A stretch of DNA of 64,000 nt, taken from NCBI RefSeq assembly GCF_003201875.1, contig NZ_QJKD01000011.1, forward strand, positions 124,001-188,000, given 5' to 3'. Position 1 is the stretch's first letter. Each line of letters begins with the position of its first letter. The notes beneath the pieces are model-generated. The model worked only from the letters and a program-made list of their open reading frames with translations, had not been told where the DNA came from and searched no databases. Below, in pieces: positions 23,956 through 31,772 of the stretch. The position numbers and the translations under genes are program-made. The stretch is from Hungatella effluvii (GTDB taxonomy: Bacteria; Bacillota; Clostridia; Lachnospirales; Lachnospiraceae).

Positions 23956-24054
23956 ACAGGAAAGTTCGTCCTATGAAACAAAAACCCTCCGGGAGACAGC
24001 GTGCCCCGCTTTATCGGGTATGCGCACTTCGCGCTAAGGAAATATGGCCGCTGA
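23956..24054 (+). repeat. Dispersed intergenic repeat, copy 2
   Basis: Begins ACAGGAAAGTTCGTCCTATG then AAACAA, and ends AAGGAAATATGGCCGCTGA (24036-24054), identical in core to the inverted copy at 20833-20907. The middle differs and is longer here (GCGCACTTCGCGC). The next 45 bases up to the pyrophosphatase stop are GC-rich (CGGCGCGAGAGTCCGGCGGG) and may form that gene's terminator. Confidence 0.7.
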
Positions 24055-24099
24055 AGCGACCGCGCTCCGGCGCGAGAGTCCGGCGGGCCGGACACTTTA

Positions 24100-26082
24100 T
24101 TATAGAAGACCTCCAAACTGTAAGAACAGCGGAGCGAATACCAGGGATACAATGGTCATAAGCTTGATCAGGATATTGATAGATGGTCCCGACGTATCCT
24201 TGAACGGATCGCCTACCGTGTCGCCGACGACAGCCGCCTTGTGCGCGGAGCTGCCTTTTCCGCCGTGGTTGCCTGTCTCGATGTATTTCTTCGCGTTATC
24301 CCAGGCGCCGCCAGCGTTGGACATGAATATGGCGGTGAGAACACCGGTCACCAGGGCTCCGGTCAGAAGTCCGCCCAGGGCTTCCGGCCCGAGAATCAGT
24401 CCGACGGCCAGAGGGACGAGCACGGCCATGAGGCCGGGAAGAAACATTTCGCGGAGCGCGGCAGTGGTGGAGATGGATACGCAGGAGGCGTAGTCCGGCC
24501 GGTCGGTCCCTTCCAGGATGCCCGGCTTCTCATGGAACTGCCGGCGCACTTCCTCGATCATCTGGTGAGCCGCCTTCGACACGGATTCCATGGTCATGGA
24601 AGAGAAGAGGAAGGTGAGCATTCCGCCGATGAACAGTCCGACGATCACATGAGCGTCTAAAATATCAATTGTTTTTAAATTTACCGCTTCCGCATAGGAA
24701 ACGAATAAGGCCAGGGCGGTTAAGGCGGCGGAGCCGATGGCAAAGCCCTTTCCGATCGCCGCCGTGGTGTTGCCGACAGAGTCCAGCTTGTCGGTGATTT
24801 CGCGGACCGAATCATCGAGACCGGCCATCTCCGCGATGCCGCCGGCGTTATCTGCGATAGGACCGTATGCGTCGATGGCGACGGTAATGCCGGTGGTGGA
24901 AAGCATGCCGACCGCGGCCAGGGCGATTCCGTAGAGGCCCATCAGGCGGAAGGAGACGAGAATGCCGATGCAGACCAGCAGAATCGGAATCGCGGTGGAC
25001 TGCATACCGACGGCAATTCCGCTGATCACGGTGGTAGCGGACCCGGTCTCTGACTGTTTGGCAATCTTTTTCACAAAACGATAGTCGCCGGAGGTGTAGA
25101 TCTCCGTGACAAATCCGATCATAACGCCCACAAGGAGTCCGGCGATGATGGCAAAGGCGGCGTTGAAGCTGCCGAAATATACGTAGCTTAAGAGGAAGGA
25201 GGCGGCCACGACCAGGGCTGTGGCGCTGTACTCTCCGCTCTTTAACGCACGGTGCGGATTGGAATTGTTGCCGGCTCTCACGATCAGGGCTCCGATGATG
25301 GACGCCACGACACCGCAGGCGGAGAGCAGCAGCGGGAAGATGACGCCCGCTTCCTGGTAGAATACGACACCCAGCGTCAGCGCTGAGATCAGGGACCCTA
25401 CATATGATTCGAACAGGTCAGCCCCCATACCGGCCACGTCACCCACGTTATCGCCTACGTTGTCTGCGATGACGGCCGGGTTCCGGGGATCATCCTCAGG
25501 AATTCCGGCTTCCACCTTGCCGACTAAATCGGCGCCTACATCGGCCGCCTTGGTGTAGATTCCGCCGCCCACACGGGCGAATAAGGCGATGGAGGAGGCG
25601 CCGAGGCTGAAGCCTGCAAGCACTTCCACATCCTTTGTAATAAGGAAAAGCGTTCCGACACCGAGAAGTCCCAGTCCGACGACGGCCATACCCATGACAC
25701 TACCGCCGGAAAATGCCACGGATAAGGCCTGGCTCATACCGGAGGTCCTTGCGGCGTTGGCGGTACGGCAGTTGGCGCGGATCGCCGCGCTCATGCCCAG
25801 ATAACCGGCAATGGTGGAGAAGGCGCTGCCCACCAGGAAGCAGACGGCCGTAGTCCAGCTTCTCGTACCAAAACCAATCACGACGAAGAGGACAGCGACA
25901 AAGATGATGAGGACACGGTATTCCGAGGTCATGAATGCCCTTGCGCCTTCCGCAATCGCGTCCGCAATCTCGCGCATCCGGTCATTTCCCGGGTCCTGCT
26001 TAATCACGTGAAGACGCAGAAAGATAGCAAACAAAAGGCCGATCAGGCCGATAACGGGTACAGACAGTATCATTTTTTCCAT
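24100..26082 (-). CDS. hppA: Membrane-bound K+-dependent pyrophosphatase, ion-pumping
   Basis: A 660-residue integral membrane enzyme with about 16 helices. Pyrophosphate-binding motifs are DVGADLVGKVE, DNVGDNVGDVAGMGADLFES and the C-terminal GDTVGDPFKDTSGPS. The residue that separates K+-dependent from K+-independent forms is Ala in GNTTAAIGKG, so this enzyme should need K+. Clostridial relatives pump Na+ or both Na+ and H+. It couples hydrolysis of biosynthetic PPi to ion export. I place the start at the ATG at 26082, just after GGGAGGG; an ATG at 26103 would make that site coding. It is a single-gene unit. Confidence 0.95.
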   Translation of the reverse strand: MEKMILSVPVIGLIGLLFAIFLRLHVIKQDPGNDRMREIADAIAEGARAFMTSEYRVLIIFVAVLFVVIGFGTRSWTTAVCFLVGSAFSTIAGYLGMSAAIRANCRTANAARTSGMSQALSVAFSGGSVMGMAVVGLGLLGVGTLFLITKDVEVLAGFSLGASSIALFARVGGGIYTKAADVGADLVGKVEAGIPEDDPRNPAVIADNVGDNVGDVAGMGADLFESYVGSLISALTLGVVFYQEAGVIFPLLLSACGVVASIIGALIVRAGNNSNPHRALKSGEYSATALVVAASFLLSYVYFGSFNAAFAIIAGLLVGVMIGFVTEIYTSGDYRFVKKIAKQSETGSATTVISGIAVGMQSTAIPILLVCIGILVSFRLMGLYGIALAAVGMLSTTGITVAIDAYGPIADNAGGIAEMAGLDDSVREITDKLDSVGNTTAAIGKGFAIGSAALTALALFVSYAEAVNLKTIDILDAHVIVGLFIGGMLTFLFSSMTMESVSKAAHQMIEEVRRQFHEKPGILEGTDRPDYASCVSISTTAALREMFLPGLMAVLVPLAVGLILGPEALGGLLTGALVTGVLTAIFMSNAGGAWDNAKKYIETGNHGGKGSSAHKAAVVGDTVGDPFKDTSGPSINILIKLMTIVSLVFAPLFLQFGGLL

Positions 26083-26219
26083 AATAACCCTCCCAATTTT
26101 CATGATATTTGTGCAAATTGATACCTGTGTAAACTATTGTAGCAGATAAACTGCGATAATACAACAAAAAATTTTAGATAACCTAAAAATAATTTAGAAT
26201 AATTTGTTCTGTAATTAAG

Positions 26220-26320
26220 TTGACAAACAATATTATACGATATATAATATAACCATGCTATACAAGATATAATATAGAACACAAAATAATATTATACTAA
26301 ACAATAAGAGAAAGGTCGAG
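26220..26320 (+). promoter_or_regulatory. Consensus promoter with AT-rich inverted repeats (PadR-operon operator)
   Basis: TTGACA (26220-26225), exactly 17 bases, TATAAT (26243-26248): a perfect consensus. Overlapping and downstream lie repeated near-palindromes: ATATTATACGATATATAATA (26230-26249), GATATAATATAG (26266-26277) and ATAATATTAT (26286-26295). A promoter this strong with operators over it fits tight repression, most simply by the PadR encoded in the operon. The rest of the 26083-26219 gap is AT-rich and must hold the pyrophosphatase promoter. Confidence 0.75.
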
Positions 26321-26325
26321 TGAGT

Positions 26326-26577
26326 ATGGAGACGAAACGTTTATACCGTTCAGTAAAGAATAAGGTGCTTTGCGGCGTGTGCGGCGGCATCGGAGAGTAT
26401 TTTAATGTGGACCCGGTTATTATAAGGCTTATATGGGTAATTCTGATGTTCTTCCAGCCATGGCGTCATATGTTCCATTCGTTTGCGGGATTTTCCCTCA
26501 TCGGCGGCAGTTTGGTCGTTTATTTCATCGCGGCAGTGATTATACCGCGGGCACCCTCAGATGACGGAAGCCGTTAA
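26326..26577 (+). CDS. PspC domain protein (first copy)
   Basis: An 83-residue small membrane protein. The PspC motif KRLYRSVKNKVLCGVCGGIG plus EYFNVDPVIIRLIWVI is at the N-terminus, and two hydrophobic stretches follow. PspC proteins take part in the phage-shock or envelope-stress response. GTG at 26320 is an alternative start. It is the first gene of an operon with PadR, HAAS-domain and DUF4097 genes, and the operon ends in a second PspC gene, an arrangement known as an envelope-stress module in Firmicutes. Confidence 0.9.
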   Translation: METKRLYRSVKNKVLCGVCGGIGEYFNVDPVIIRLIWVILMFFQPWRHMFHSFAGFSLIGGSLVVYFIAAVIIPRAPSDDGSR

Positions 26578-26620
26578 AGGCCGTTCGGATCTGACTGAAT
26601 GAGAAGATAGGAGTGGGAAT

Positions 26621-26941
26621 ATGGTTTTTAACACAGGTGCAGCCCTCCTTGATGCGATCGTACTGGCGGTTGTGTCAAAGGAACAGGAAGGGACTTACGG
26701 ATATAAAATCACACAGGATGTGAGGAGTGTCATCGACATTTCAGAATCGACCCTTTACCCGGTGCTTCGCAGGCTTCAGAAGGAAGAGTGTCTGGAAGTC
26801 TACGATATGGCTATCGACGGCAGAAACCGCAGATATTATAAGATTACGGAAAAGGGCAGAGTACAGTTAAATTTGTACAAAGGTGAGTGGGCAGGCTACT
26901 CCCGGAAGATATCTCAAATCTTTGAGGAGGCATTAATATGA
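26621..26941 (+). CDS. PadR family transcriptional regulator
   Basis: A 106-residue winged-helix regulator with the PadR pattern GTYGYKITQDV, then STLYPVLRRLQKEECLEVYD and RRYYKITEKGR. It overlaps the next gene by four bases (ATGA). In related operons PadR represses its own operon; the AT-rich palindromes at 26230-26300 are the likely sites. Confidence 0.92.
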   Translation: MVFNTGAALLDAIVLAVVSKEQEGTYGYKITQDVRSVIDISESTLYPVLRRLQKEECLEVYDMAIDGRNRRYYKITEKGRVQLNLYKGEWAGYSRKISQIFEEALI

Positions 26942-27666
26942 ACAGGGAAGAGTTTATGAAGGAGCTGGAATATCTGCTTTCCGATATTCCGGATGAAGAT
27001 AAGGCGGAAGCCATCGGCTACTACAGAGATTATCTGGAGGAAGCCGGAGATGAGAATGAGGAAGCGGCTATCAGGGAATTTGGAAGCCCGGAGCGCATCG
27101 CGGCGATTATCCGCTCCGATCTGTCCGGGCATTTGGAAGACGGCGGGGAGTTCACGGAGAAAGGGTATCAGGATGAACGGTTCCGCGACCCGAATTACCA
27201 GGTGGCCAAGCGGTATGACCTGCCGGACGCCGTGGAAGGACAGAAGACAGAGGAACATGAGGAAAAGAGAGAGAATCAGCCGAGAACCAACCGGACAGTA
27301 AAGATCATCCTGTGGATTATCTTAATTATTGTGGCATCTCCGGTCCTGTTTGGAATCGGCGGCGGTCTGGTCGGGATGTTCGGCGGCCTCTTCGGACTGC
27401 TGGTAGCGGCTGTAGTGCTCGTGGGCGTCCTTACCGGAGTGCTGTTTATCTGTGGGATTGCACTGCTCATAGTGGGCATCGTGTCGATGGTGATACATCC
27501 CTTAAGCGGGATACTGGTTATCGGCATTTCCGTACTGACACTGGGATTTGCTTTTGCAAGTCTGGCTTTATGCGGTGTGTTTTACGGTAAGTTTCTGCCG
27601 TTTCTGTTCCGTTCGATTGTGAATGGAATCAGTGGTTTACTCTATGGAAGGAGGAGTCGCTCATGA
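26938..27666 (+). CDS. HAAS domain (DUF1700) membrane protein
   Basis: A 242-residue protein. The N-terminal HAAS helical domain (residues 1-65; EEFMKELEYLLSDIP, then DYLEEAGDENEEAAIREFGS) is the standard partner of PadR regulators. A charged linker follows, then four or so Gly-rich hydrophobic helices (about 120-235). It overlaps both neighbours by four bases. HAAS proteins are thought to sense membrane state and signal to PadR; this is family knowledge, not visible here. Confidence 0.88.
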   Translation: MNREEFMKELEYLLSDIPDEDKAEAIGYYRDYLEEAGDENEEAAIREFGSPERIAAIIRSDLSGHLEDGGEFTEKGYQDERFRDPNYQVAKRYDLPDAVEGQKTEEHEEKRENQPRTNRTVKIILWIILIIVASPVLFGIGGGLVGMFGGLFGLLVAAVVLVGVLTGVLFICGIALLIVGIVSMVIHPLSGILVIGISVLTLGFAFASLALCGVFYGKFLPFLFRSIVNGISGLLYGRRSRS

Positions 27667-28628
27667 AGAATTTTACGAAGGTATGCCTGATTGCAGGCGG
27701 CGTCTGCATTCTGATCGGAGGTGGGATTACCACTGTGGCGGCCGCTATGGGCGGCAGACTGTCAGATGTGTCTGCTTACCATTACAGCTGGCTTGGCCGT
27801 GATATCGCCGACGGCATTACCCGTGACATCAGGACGGGGATGGACGATCTCAGCCGCGACCTGTCGGATAGTTTCGACGACAGCTTTGACGAACTGGGCC
27901 GCGAATTTGATGATATCGGCCGCAGCATCCATGACAGGCTGGATGATGGGGTATTAAACGAGAGTGCATTTTCTGAGATTTACGCCAGGAAGCTGGATCT
28001 GGAGGTTCGAAGAGGCAAGGCCGTTATAGTATATGATGCTCCGGCGGATAAGATCGTTGTTTCCAGTGAGGAAGATATGGCACGCTGGAATGTCTACAGC
28101 GAAGAGGATGAACTGAAGGTAACGGTTGGGTCCAAGTCCTGGGATTCCTATGACTATGAGGATACAGTGATTTATATCCACGTTCCGGCAGATTACCGCT
28201 TCGAGGAGGTCGAACTGAAGGTCAAGGCACAGAGTAATAAAAAGGTGATTAACAGCGATAATGGTCCTGCTATTGTGGCGGAAGGCTTAAAGGCCGGCAA
28301 GATAGAGATCGACGCAGCCGTCGGCGCAGTAAGAGTGACAGGAGCCGACACGGGAAAGCTGGAGGTTGATTCCGATGTGGGAGCCGTGCAGTTTGAAGGA
28401 TCGGTAGACGGCGATGTGGACACGGAATGCAGCGTCGGCGCTGTTAAACTTGACCTGGCGGGAGCGAAGGCAGACTTTAACTACGAGATCAAATGCAAGG
28501 TAGGCAGCATTACCGTTGACGGCGAGGGCTTTTCCGGACTGTCCAAGGAAAGAAAGATCAATAACGGGGCAGCCAAAAAGATGGAACTGGACTGCAGCAC
28601 AGGTGCGATTGAAGTTAAATTTCACTGA
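27663..28628 (+). CDS. DUF4097 family protein (putative envelope adhesin/LiaG-like)
   Basis: A 321-residue protein. A hydrophobic N-terminal segment (residues 8-28) is followed by an Asp/Arg-rich region of repeated DLSRDLSDSFDDSFDELGRE type, then a right-handed beta-helix-like DUF4097 domain (about residues 105-321) with repeating short strands such as GAVRVTGADTGKLEVDSDVG and GAVQFEGSVDGDVDTEC. These proteins are usually anchored outside the membrane and accompany PspC and PadR-HAAS modules. Overlaps the previous gene by four bases. Confidence 0.88.
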   Translation: MKNFTKVCLIAGGVCILIGGGITTVAAAMGGRLSDVSAYHYSWLGRDIADGITRDIRTGMDDLSRDLSDSFDDSFDELGREFDDIGRSIHDRLDDGVLNESAFSEIYARKLDLEVRRGKAVIVYDAPADKIVVSSEEDMARWNVYSEEDELKVTVGSKSWDSYDYEDTVIYIHVPADYRFEEVELKVKAQSNKKVINSDNGPAIVAEGLKAGKIEIDAAVGAVRVTGADTGKLEVDSDVGAVQFEGSVDGDVDTECSVGAVKLDLAGAKADFNYEIKCKVGSITVDGEGFSGLSKERKINNGAAKKMELDCSTGAIEVKFH

Positions 28629-28671
28629 TATAATGGAAAACATATAGAGAGAACAGAGAGGAGATTCAAAG

Positions 28672-28863
28672 ATGGATGACAGAGAGACAAGAAGATTATA
28701 CCGTTCAGATACAGATAAGATGATTTGCGGCGTATGCGGAGGAATCGGTGAGTATTTTAACGTTGACGCTACGCTGATCCGGCTCTTATGGGCGGTGCTG
28801 GCCTGTTCTGGCACGGGCATTGTGGCCTATCTCATCGCGGCGGTCATTATTCCCCGCAGATAG
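28672..28863 (+). CDS. PspC domain protein (second copy, short)
   Basis: A 63-residue PspC protein that shares RLYRS, KMICGVCGGIGEYFNVDATL and LIRLLWAVL features with the first gene of the operon, minus the longer middle loop. The C-terminus is a single hydrophobic helix ending AAVIIPRR, nearly the same ending as the first copy. A duplication at both ends of the operon is likely. Confidence 0.9.
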   Translation: MDDRETRRLYRSDTDKMICGVCGGIGEYFNVDATLIRLLWAVLACSGTGIVAYLIAAVIIPRR

Positions 28864-28898
28864 GAATTTAGGAATTATGCGGATACGATTACCATTCT

Positions 28899-28932
28899 GG
28901 CTCCGGCTGCTTTTGCGGCCCGGAGCCTTTTC
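28899..28932. terminator. Terminator closing the PspC operon
   Basis: GGCTCCGG (28899-28906) and CCGGAGCC (28920-28927) with partly paired loop, then TTTTCC. It lies before the convergent histidine kinase gene. Confidence 0.7.
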
Positions 28933-28996
28933 CTAATGAAAAATGAACCATTTTATTCGCTGGAGGCTCTTATATACAGATGCAGCAGGGCGGCAG

Positions 28997-30376
28997 TCAT
29001 TGATGGAAAATAGTCGTAGTGTTCCTGTCTGACGCATTGCCTGACGGTTCGGGGTTCAACAGGACGGAAGTCTCAAAGACGCCGTCTTCATACCGGAACC
29101 GGGCGATGCCGTGGTACTGGTCTGCGATGTGGCGTACAGACATGGTACCGATGCCTTCTCCGGCGTGATGGGAGGAGAGGAAAACTCCGTTCTCTTCCCG
29201 GATATCCCCGGAGTAGGAGTTGACCACAGACAGCGTGACCATGGAGCGGCCCGCCATTCCCAGTTTCATGCGGATAAAGCGTTCCCCCTCCGTTTGCCGG
29301 AGGCATGCCTCCACGGCATTGGACAGTAAATTCCCCAATATGGTGCAGAAGTCCACCTCGGGAACTGTCAGAAGGGAGGGAAGCTGGATCTCGATGGAGA
29401 CGATAACCCCGCTGCTTACGGCTGTGTTTTCATAATAGCTGATGATGGAATTGACCGCATGATTGTCACAGTACTGTTTCAGGGCGTAGCTTTCGGCCTG
29501 CTTTAAAAACTCTTCAATGTAGCGGAGGCATCCCTCATAGTCCCGGCGCTCGGCGTATCCCCGCATGGCCAGCAGATGGTGGCGGAGATCGTGACGGGCC
29601 TTCCGGGTCCCCTCAATGTTATCCTGCAGAAGGCTGTACTGCTTCTTCTCCATCTCTGTCAGCAGTTCGGCGGTGTGAAGCTTTTCCCGCAGAACGATGT
29701 TCTGGGAGGTCTCCGACAGCAGCCGGAAGATGCAGAGCTGGCAGAAAAACATACCCGGATACCAGACCAGTGGAAACAGCAGCATGGAATTTTTATTTCC
29801 GGTCTCAATGGCGGTATAGTAGGGATTGAAGCCGAGCCGGTAGAGAAAGAAAAAGGACACGGGAATAATCCATAAATAGTTCCAGATATTCATGCTTTTT
29901 GTGCTGGCGATGGCCGGATGGATACACACCTTGAAGAAGTGGTAGAGTACCGGTACGAGGAGAATATAGACGGTCAGACGGCACAAAAAACCGGTGGCGG
30001 TCTGGCTGCCGGAAAAGGAAGCTGAATGCCAGATCACACTCACCAGGTCGGAGATCATATTGGTTCCATCCAGATAGTTGCGCGCCGCAAACACCATGAA
30101 GATAGTGACGAATATGCTTTCGCGAAAAAGCCAGGACAGAAAGAGGATGATGACTGCCAGGCTGTAGATGGAATATAAGGTCTTAAATGAGTCTCCGCCC
30201 CCGAACAGGGGGCGGAGCAGAAAGTAAGAACCGGTCGTAACAAAGAATAAAAGAACCAGAATAAAAAAGCTCCGTACGCCGCTTACCCGTAAACGGCCCC
30301 GGAAGAACAGCAGAATACAGAAAATAATCGTCAAAAGTTCGAGCCCGACGGATAAGACGGAAAAAGGGAACTCCAT
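28997..30376 (-). CDS. GHKL sensor histidine kinase (AgrC/CitA-independent, LytTR-coupled type)
   Basis: A 459-residue membrane kinase. About six transmembrane helices fill residues 1-225. The phosphoacceptor region is ARHDLRHHLLAMRGY. The GHKL ATPase domain has an N-box in LGNLLSNAVEACLR and a G-box in GEGIGTMSVRHIADQYHG. This resembles AgrC-like kinases that sense peptides. It overlaps the response regulator stop by one base (TAATG), so the pair is a coupled two-component system. No peptide pheromone gene (agrD) is visible nearby. Confidence 0.88.
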   Translation of the reverse strand: MEFPFSVLSVGLELLTIIFCILLFFRGRLRVSGVRSFFILVLLFFVTTGSYFLLRPLFGGGDSFKTLYSIYSLAVIILFLSWLFRESIFVTIFMVFAARNYLDGTNMISDLVSVIWHSASFSGSQTATGFLCRLTVYILLVPVLYHFFKVCIHPAIASTKSMNIWNYLWIIPVSFFFLYRLGFNPYYTAIETGNKNSMLLFPLVWYPGMFFCQLCIFRLLSETSQNIVLREKLHTAELLTEMEKKQYSLLQDNIEGTRKARHDLRHHLLAMRGYAERRDYEGCLRYIEEFLKQAESYALKQYCDNHAVNSIISYYENTAVSSGVIVSIEIQLPSLLTVPEVDFCTILGNLLSNAVEACLRQTEGERFIRMKLGMAGRSMVTLSVVNSYSGDIREENGVFLSSHHAGEGIGTMSVRHIADQYHGIARFRYEDGVFETSVLLNPEPSGNASDRNTTTIFHQ

Positions 30377-31098
30377 TATACGCCTCCGCTCAGCCGCAGA
30401 AACTGATAGTCCGCGTAGCGCTGGTGAATTTCCTGACGGTTCTTCCGCGTAATCGGCACCCGCTCATCGGTATCCATGATAAAGTCATTCTTTTCTAAAG
30501 AGATCACCCGGTCCATGTTGACGATGCAGTTTCTGTAACAGCAGAGAAACTGGGGATAACAGAGAAGATAGGGTGAAAATGTCTCAAATTTCATGTAGGA
30601 ACGGATCGTTCTCGTTTTGGTGTGAATCTGAATATAGTGATTAAAGTAATCTGTAAATATAATATCATCGAGCCGGATCTTAATCATGGTCCGGCTTTCC
30701 TTGACTTCTATGTACCGCGCGTGGCTGCACATGGACCGTTCGCAGTATTTTAATGTGTTTTTAAATTTCTCATAGGAAAAGGGCTTTACAAGATAATCAG
30801 AAACCCGCAGTTCAAATCCCCTGACCGCAAAGTCACTGCTGTTGGTAGTAAAGACCATCAGGCAGTCCGCATCGCTGTTTCTTACCTTCTCCGCGATCTC
30901 CAGTCCATTTATTCCATCTAAAAAAATGTCGATAAAAAGCAGATCATAAGCCCCCGGCCTCCAGCATTCCATAAACTGTTCACCGTTTTCGAATAGGTCG
31001 ACCTGCCTGTATATGGGATTTCCTGAATAATATTCCTTAATATAGCCGGATAACTGTTCCCTCTGTGCTGAAGAGTCATCTATGACTGCAATACGCAA
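30376..31098 (-). CDS. LytTR family response regulator
   Basis: A 240-residue regulator. The receiver domain has acidic residues after RIAVIDDSS and the phosphorylated Asp in LLFIDIFLDG; the signalling Lys is in VKPFSYEKF. The C-terminal LytTR DNA-binding domain has the family's RTIRSYMKFETF, FLCCYRNCIVNMDRV and VPITRKNRQE segments. I chose a TTG start at 31098 because AAGGAGA lies eight bases upstream; an ATG at 31128 would make that site coding. The signal and targets are unknown. Confidence 0.88.
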   Translation of the reverse strand: MRIAVIDDSSAQREQLSGYIKEYYSGNPIYRQVDLFENGEQFMECWRPGAYDLLFIDIFLDGINGLEIAEKVRNSDADCLMVFTTNSSDFAVRGFELRVSDYLVKPFSYEKFKNTLKYCERSMCSHARYIEVKESRTMIKIRLDDIIFTDYFNHYIQIHTKTRTIRSYMKFETFSPYLLCYPQFLCCYRNCIVNMDRVISLEKNDFIMDTDERVPITRKNRQEIHQRYADYQFLRLSGGV

Positions 31099-31128
31099 TG
31101 TTATCACTCTCCTTCGTTCATATAGCAT

Positions 31129-31364
31129 ACCTTTAAAATTATATCATATTATCGACAGACCTGCTGGAAATTTTGGGTAAAAACAGGGTAAAAACAGTAA
31201 ACTATGGTATATTTTAGTAAAATGTGTCATTGACGCTGTCGAAAGCTGACACACGGGGCCACCGCCCCATCCTGCAAATCAGAAAACCCTGCGGTCCGGA
31301 TGTTTAAGGGGTCTCATAACGGGCATACTCTCCTTAGATTCGAGAAAGGAGCAAGCCTGTAATC
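31129..31364. other. Intergenic region with direct and inverted repeats
   Basis: Between the divergent response regulator and the spore protein gene. GGGTAAAAACAGGGTAAAAACA is a 10-base tandem repeat near 31175-31197, spaced as LytTR or other activator sites may be. TGTGTCA (31223-31229) and TGACACA (31247-31253) are inverted arms. A CATACT at 31325 could be a forespore -10, but its -35 is poor. No further gene is seen. Confidence 0.4.
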
Positions 31365-31577
31365 ATGTCAAAAGGAAAAAAGAACGAACCATTCGATCCT
31401 CACAATTTAAAACCAGAGGAAATACTTAAATTCGAAATTGCCACGGAGTTAGGTCTCAGTGACAAAGTAATCAACGGCGGCTGGCGTTCCCTCACCGCGA
31501 AAGAAAGCGGCCGCATCGGCGGTCTCATTACGAAACGCAAACGCGAATTGAAACAAGAGGCTTTAGAAGAAAAGTAA
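31365..31577 (+). CDS. Small acid-soluble spore protein, alpha/beta type
   Basis: A 70-residue DNA-binding spore protein. It contains the family's conserved blocks: KFEIATELGLSDKV and GWRSLTAKESGRIGGLITKR. These proteins coat and protect spore DNA and supply amino acids on germination. It marks the organism as a spore-former. GAAAGGAG precedes the ATG. A long hairpin terminator follows. Confidence 0.9.
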   Translation: MSKGKKNEPFDPHNLKPEEILKFEIATELGLSDKVINGGWRSLTAKESGRIGGLITKRKRELKQEALEEK

Positions 31578-31599
31578 GAACTGCACCACAGCGCTTAAG

Positions 31600-31655
31600 G
31601 AGAGGGGAAGGGAGACCGGAGCTGACAAACAGACGGTTTCCCCTCCCCTCTCCTC
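31600..31655 (+). terminator. Long GC-rich hairpin after the spore protein gene
   Basis: GGAGAGGGGAAGGGAGACCG and CGGTTTCCCCTCCCCTCTCC are complementary over 20 bases apart from two mismatches, with about 14 bases between. There is no clear T-tract. It lies about 70 bases before the cobalamin operon promoter. Confidence 0.7.
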
Positions 31656-31721
31656 AAGCTATGTGGCTAAGAATTTGATTTTTAAGGGGGAAAGCCATAG
31701 GGGTCCCCTGTTTAAAAAAAC

Positions 31722-31750
31722 TTGCCACCCCCCGCGCTATCCATTATAAT
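31722..31750 (+). promoter_or_regulatory. Cobalamin operon promoter
   Basis: TTGCCA (31722-31727), 17 bases, TATAAT (31745-31750). The start codon is only 22 bases after the -10, so the leader is too short for a cobalamin riboswitch. The 31656-31721 stretch contains an A/T-rich run and a GGGGTCCCC palindrome near 31700-31710 but no B12-box-like sequence. Confidence 0.75.
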
Positions 31751-31772
31751 ATACGGGAAAGAGGAAACAGCG

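Noticed and set aside
31578..31772. Cobalamin riboswitch before cbiD
   Set aside because: No B12-box-like sequence or multi-stem fold is visible and the promoter lies too close to the start codon.
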